NCBI RefSeq assembly: GCF_009811315.1
Contig: NZ_BLID01000003.1
Location: 1 to 64,000 of the forward strand
Length of the DNA stretch: 64,000 bases
Direction: 5' to 3'
Source: Vibrio atypicus
Lineage (GTDB): Bacteria; Pseudomonadota; Gammaproteobacteria; Enterobacterales; Vibrionaceae
Under the pieces are notes generated by a model. The model was not told the origin of the DNA. It made no database searches and saw nothing but the letters and a program-made list of their open reading frames with translations. The position numbers and the translations under genes are program-made. Shown here piece by piece: positions 61,953 through 64,000 of this stretch (its first letter is position 1; each line of letters starts with the position of its first letter).

Positions 61953-63204
61953 TTTCTCAGTTCTGCTTGTCGATGATGATCAAGATGTCCTCGATTCGTA
62001 CAAGCACTTAATGGATATTGCAGGGTTTACCGCGAAACCAATTTCCGATCCAACCATTGCTTGCCAACACATCACTCCTGACTGGCCTGGGGTTGTGTTG
62101 CTTGATATGTATATGCCGCAAATTCATGGTTTAGAGTTACTTGAGCATATTAAGCAGATCGATGAGCGAATTCCCGTGGTCGTCATTACTGGCCATGGTG
62201 ATATTCCCATGGCGGTTGATGCAGTTAAAAAGGGGGCATGCGAGTTTGTCGAGAAGCCGATCAATCCTGCTCAGTTGATTGAAATGGTAAAAAATCATCT
62301 CAATGAGCGTTCGGCATTTATTGAGCAAAAGAGAGCTATGACCGCGACAATCGATAAATCGATGATCGGTCCATCTGCGCAGCTTGAACAGATTCGCCAT
62401 TGTGTTTCTCAGTTTGCACTCCTTAACAATCATGTTGTTGTATGGGGAGAGACGGGATCAGGTCGCCATTTAGTGGCGCAACTGATTCATGACATGACCC
62501 AAGGTACAAGTCATGATAGCTACCGAGTAATAAATGCAGAGGCGATCCAAGACGGTGAGTTATCTATCGCAGACTTGGAAGCGCTAACATCCGGTACCGT
62601 AGTTATTGATCGTTTAGAGCGTCTTTCGGAGCCCGTTCAGAGAGAATTGGCGCAATTACTTATAACGTGGGAGCGGAGTCAGGTCTCCATTCGTGTCGTG
62701 GCTGTGTTCAATCAAGAACCAAGCGAGTTGATTGCTGAAGAGCTGTTGGTTCCTGAACTCTACTATCTTCTGAGCCAAGGGGTTATAGAAGTGCCTGGCT
62801 TAAAGCAAAGGCCGGATGATGTTGCGGTATTGTTCCACCATTTTTTAAAGTTAAGCTGTAAAAAGCTAGGTCGAACGCTACCGAAAGTCGAGTCTCACTA
62901 TTTGGCAGTTTTGCGGGCGCATTCTTGGCCAGGAAACGTTAGAGAGCTTCGCAATGTGGCTGAATTGTATGCGGTTGGTATTGTAAAACTGACCGGTAAA
63001 GAGAAGCTCTACACTCAAGAAGAGACGCTATTGCCATTAGATGACTTAGTTGATGACTACGAAAAAGAGGTGATTGAGGATGCGTTATTCCTCCATTCGG
63101 GAAGAGTTGCTGATGCAGCCAATTACCTGCAAGTACCACGTAAGAAGTTATATCTGAGGATGAAAAAGCACGGCATCGACAAAGAGTCATTTAAGTGCCG
63201 TTAG
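61939..63204 (+). CDS. pgtA: PgtA, NtrC-like response regulator with a degenerate AAA domain
   Basis: 421 residues. Receiver domain with acidic 'LVDDDQD', phospho-acceptor D56 in 'VVLLDMYMP', and K in 'VEKPIN'. The central domain aligns with sigma-54 activators, but the Walker A reads GETGSGRH (170-177), with Arg at 176 where Lys is expected, and no GAFTGA motif is found where it should be. A Fis-type helix-turn-helix ends the protein ('GRVADAANYLQVPRKKLYLRMKK'). It should therefore regulate pgtP without sigma-54 remodelling, as suggested for Salmonella PgtA. It overlaps pgtB by 14 bp. Confidence 0.92.
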   Translation: MQNHNFSVLLVDDDQDVLDSYKHLMDIAGFTAKPISDPTIACQHITPDWPGVVLLDMYMPQIHGLELLEHIKQIDERIPVVVITGHGDIPMAVDAVKKGACEFVEKPINPAQLIEMVKNHLNERSAFIEQKRAMTATIDKSMIGPSAQLEQIRHCVSQFALLNNHVVVWGETGSGRHLVAQLIHDMTQGTSHDSYRVINAEAIQDGELSIADLEALTSGTVVIDRLERLSEPVQRELAQLLITWERSQVSIRVVAVFNQEPSELIAEELLVPELYYLLSQGVIEVPGLKQRPDDVAVLFHHFLKLSCKKLGRTLPKVESHYLAVLRAHSWPGNVRELRNVAELYAVGIVKLTGKEKLYTQEETLLPLDDLVDDYEKEVIEDALFLHSGRVADAANYLQVPRKKLYLRMKKHGIDKESFKCR

Positions 63205-63215
63205 TTGTAAAACAA

Positions 63216-63245
63216 ACACCCCGCCAACAGGCGGGGTGTCTTTAT
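63216..63245. terminator. Bidirectional terminator after pgtA
   Basis: Perfect 10-bp stem ACACCCCGCC (63216-63225) / GGCGGGGTGT (63230-63239) with a 4-base loop and a short T-rich tail. It separates pgtCBA from two convergent minus-strand genes. Confidence 0.8.
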
Positions 63246-63246
63246 C

Positions 63247-63435
63247 TTAGTACCACTCATCATCTGGGAACAAATTCCCTTCAGGTGCATACGGGTCTTC
63301 GCTAAATGGATGCTCAGCTTTGGTTCTTAAGCTATCCAATTGATGTTCAAGCATTGTCACCGTATCGTAGTCACCTTCAGAGCATGCGACGAAGATTTGT
63401 TGTTCCAATACCTTGATGCTATCTTGAATTCCCAT
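63247..63435 (-). CDS. Small conserved-looking protein, unknown function
   Basis: 62 residues: an N-terminal helical part (IKVLEQQIFVACSEGDYD) and an acidic C-terminus (FPDDEWY). I do not recognise a named family. GGGAGG precedes the ATG at 63435, a strong ribosome site, which supports it as a real gene. It is co-directional with the fatty-acid isomerase gene and starts 37 bp after that gene's stop, so both may share a transcript. Confidence 0.6.
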   Translation of the reverse strand: MGIQDSIKVLEQQIFVACSEGDYDTVTMLEHQLDSLRTKAEHPFSEDPYAPEGNLFPDDEWY

Positions 63436-63472
63436 GAGTACCTCCCTATGTTAGCGGTTGGTTTGAATGGTT

Positions 63473-64000
63473 CTACCTATTCTCAAATCTATTGTAGTCA
63501 AGAAGGCCAAATTCGATAGGTTGATTTTGCTGATACCATCGATGCACTCGGTCACTGAACGGCCAAAACCCATCATCACTTCGTCGGATCGCGAAGCTAT
63601 CCAATAACTTAACGTAGTCCTCTTCGCTTTGAATATTTTTCAACATTTTTACCAATTGAGGAATCTGGTCTTCTGTTAAAGACAGGTACGCAGCAGGGTA
63701 GCTTCCGATCACACCACGGACCAATGTTAAGTCATCGTTCTTTGGATCTCGGTTGCTCTGTTCATCGAACAAACTCGAAATATTGGTGTGTGCATTATTG
63801 TGAAGCAGGGTAAATAATTGGTCTTCTCCCGCTTTCGACTCAATCATTAGCATCATGATTTGAGGCAGGTAGACCAAGCCTTTTCCACGAATGGATTGAA
63901 CTTCTCGAAGCGCTTCTTCATTGCTATGGCTAAAGCCGGTTTGCTCTATTTTATAGCGGCTAGTGAGTACCGGAGAAAGCTGAGTTTTTAAAATGTCATA
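63473..64000 (-). CDS. cti: Fatty-acid cis/trans isomerase, C-terminal part (runs off the window)
   Basis: The frame is open from the right edge to the stop at 63473 (175 residues seen). The usable Met at 63877 is a TTG inside the gene, not its start. The C-terminal pattern 'AIRRSDDGFWPFSDRVHRWYQQ' then 'PIEFGLLDYNRFENR' matches the end of Cti proteins, which convert cis-unsaturated membrane fatty acids to trans in the periplasm to stiffen membranes under stress. The haem-binding CxxCH motif is N-terminal and lies outside the window, so it cannot be checked. Confidence 0.68.
   Translation of the reverse strand, partial: YDILKTQLSPVLTSRYKIEQTGFSHSNEEALREVQSIRGKGLVYLPQIMMLMIESKAGEDQLFTLLHNNAHTNISSLFDEQSNRDPKNDDLTLVRGVIGSYPAAYLSLTEDQIPQLVKMLKNIQSEEDYVKLLDSFAIRRSDDGFWPFSDRVHRWYQQNQPIEFGLLDYNRFENR

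Noticed and set aside
1..64000. CRISPR array, tRNA, rRNA, prophage or IS element
   Set aside because: No regularly spaced direct repeats, cloverleaf sequences, rRNA sequence, transposase or phage structural genes were found in the window.

Overview
The window looks like part of a Vibrio genome, probably chromosome 2 of a Harveyi-clade species. The reasons are Vibrio-type superintegron attC repeats at the left edge, a nupC-pepT pair, a pgtP/pgtCBA/pyk block, a D-/L-lactate (dld-lldD-lldP) operon and an ERIC-like 128-bp intergenic repeat. Species and replicon are inferred from gene content; nothing in the window proves them.

Layout. 1-~3,100: end of a cassette array or small attC cluster, with three attC sites, a VOC-fold cassette gene, one cassette without a convincing gene, a Crp/Fnr-type regulator broken by two separate lesions, a small membrane methyltransferase and a lipoprotein. 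No integrase is present. 3,250-5,140: a tiny minus-strand ORF, a 4-oxalocrotonate-tautomerase-like protein, a hypothetical gene, and upstream of nupC an orphan minus-strand terminator. That terminator is preceded by a segment complementary to the conserved core of the Vibrio quorum-sensing Qrr RNAs, so a Qrr sponge RNA is a real possibility. 5,144-8,285: nupC, pepT, DM13 protein.

8,501-24,074 is the most unusual block: a 3,690-residue secreted protein with about 23 DUF11-like beta-sandwich repeats, a 1,177-residue outer-membrane barrel protein, and a lipoprotein with two OmpA peptidoglycan-binding domains. They are closely spaced and co-directional, and together look like a surface fibre with its own outer-membrane partner and cell-wall anchor.

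24,152-34,844: a small MscS-like channel, a PTS-EIIC/EAL fusion protein, an arsR-acr3 arsenite efflux unit with two near-identical operators, an M16 lipoprotein peptidase, an esterase, a glycine-zipper lipoprotein and a PhzF-like isomerase. 34,998-42,019: lactate permease, L-lactate dehydrogenase and Fe-S D-lactate dehydrogenase with a divergent LysR regulator; an intrinsic terminator lies between lldD and dld. 42,117-52,740: an orphan double-ABC ATPase with a TPR-like partner, a Lon-family protease, the MesD/MesX-type folate-independent methionine synthase pair, a TauE-type exporter, and a cNMP/CBS/DUF294 signalling protein followed by a DEDDh exonuclease.

53,012-64,000: formate-tetrahydrofolate ligase, a pyruvate kinase with a 13-G homopolymer in its leader, the phosphoglycerate/PEP transporter PgtP divergent from its PgtC-PgtB-PgtA sensing operon, a small conserved protein, and the C-terminus of what appears to be a fatty-acid cis/trans isomerase running off the right edge. 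The pgt-pyk adjacency makes metabolic sense: imported PEP and phosphoglycerates feed the pyruvate kinase reaction.
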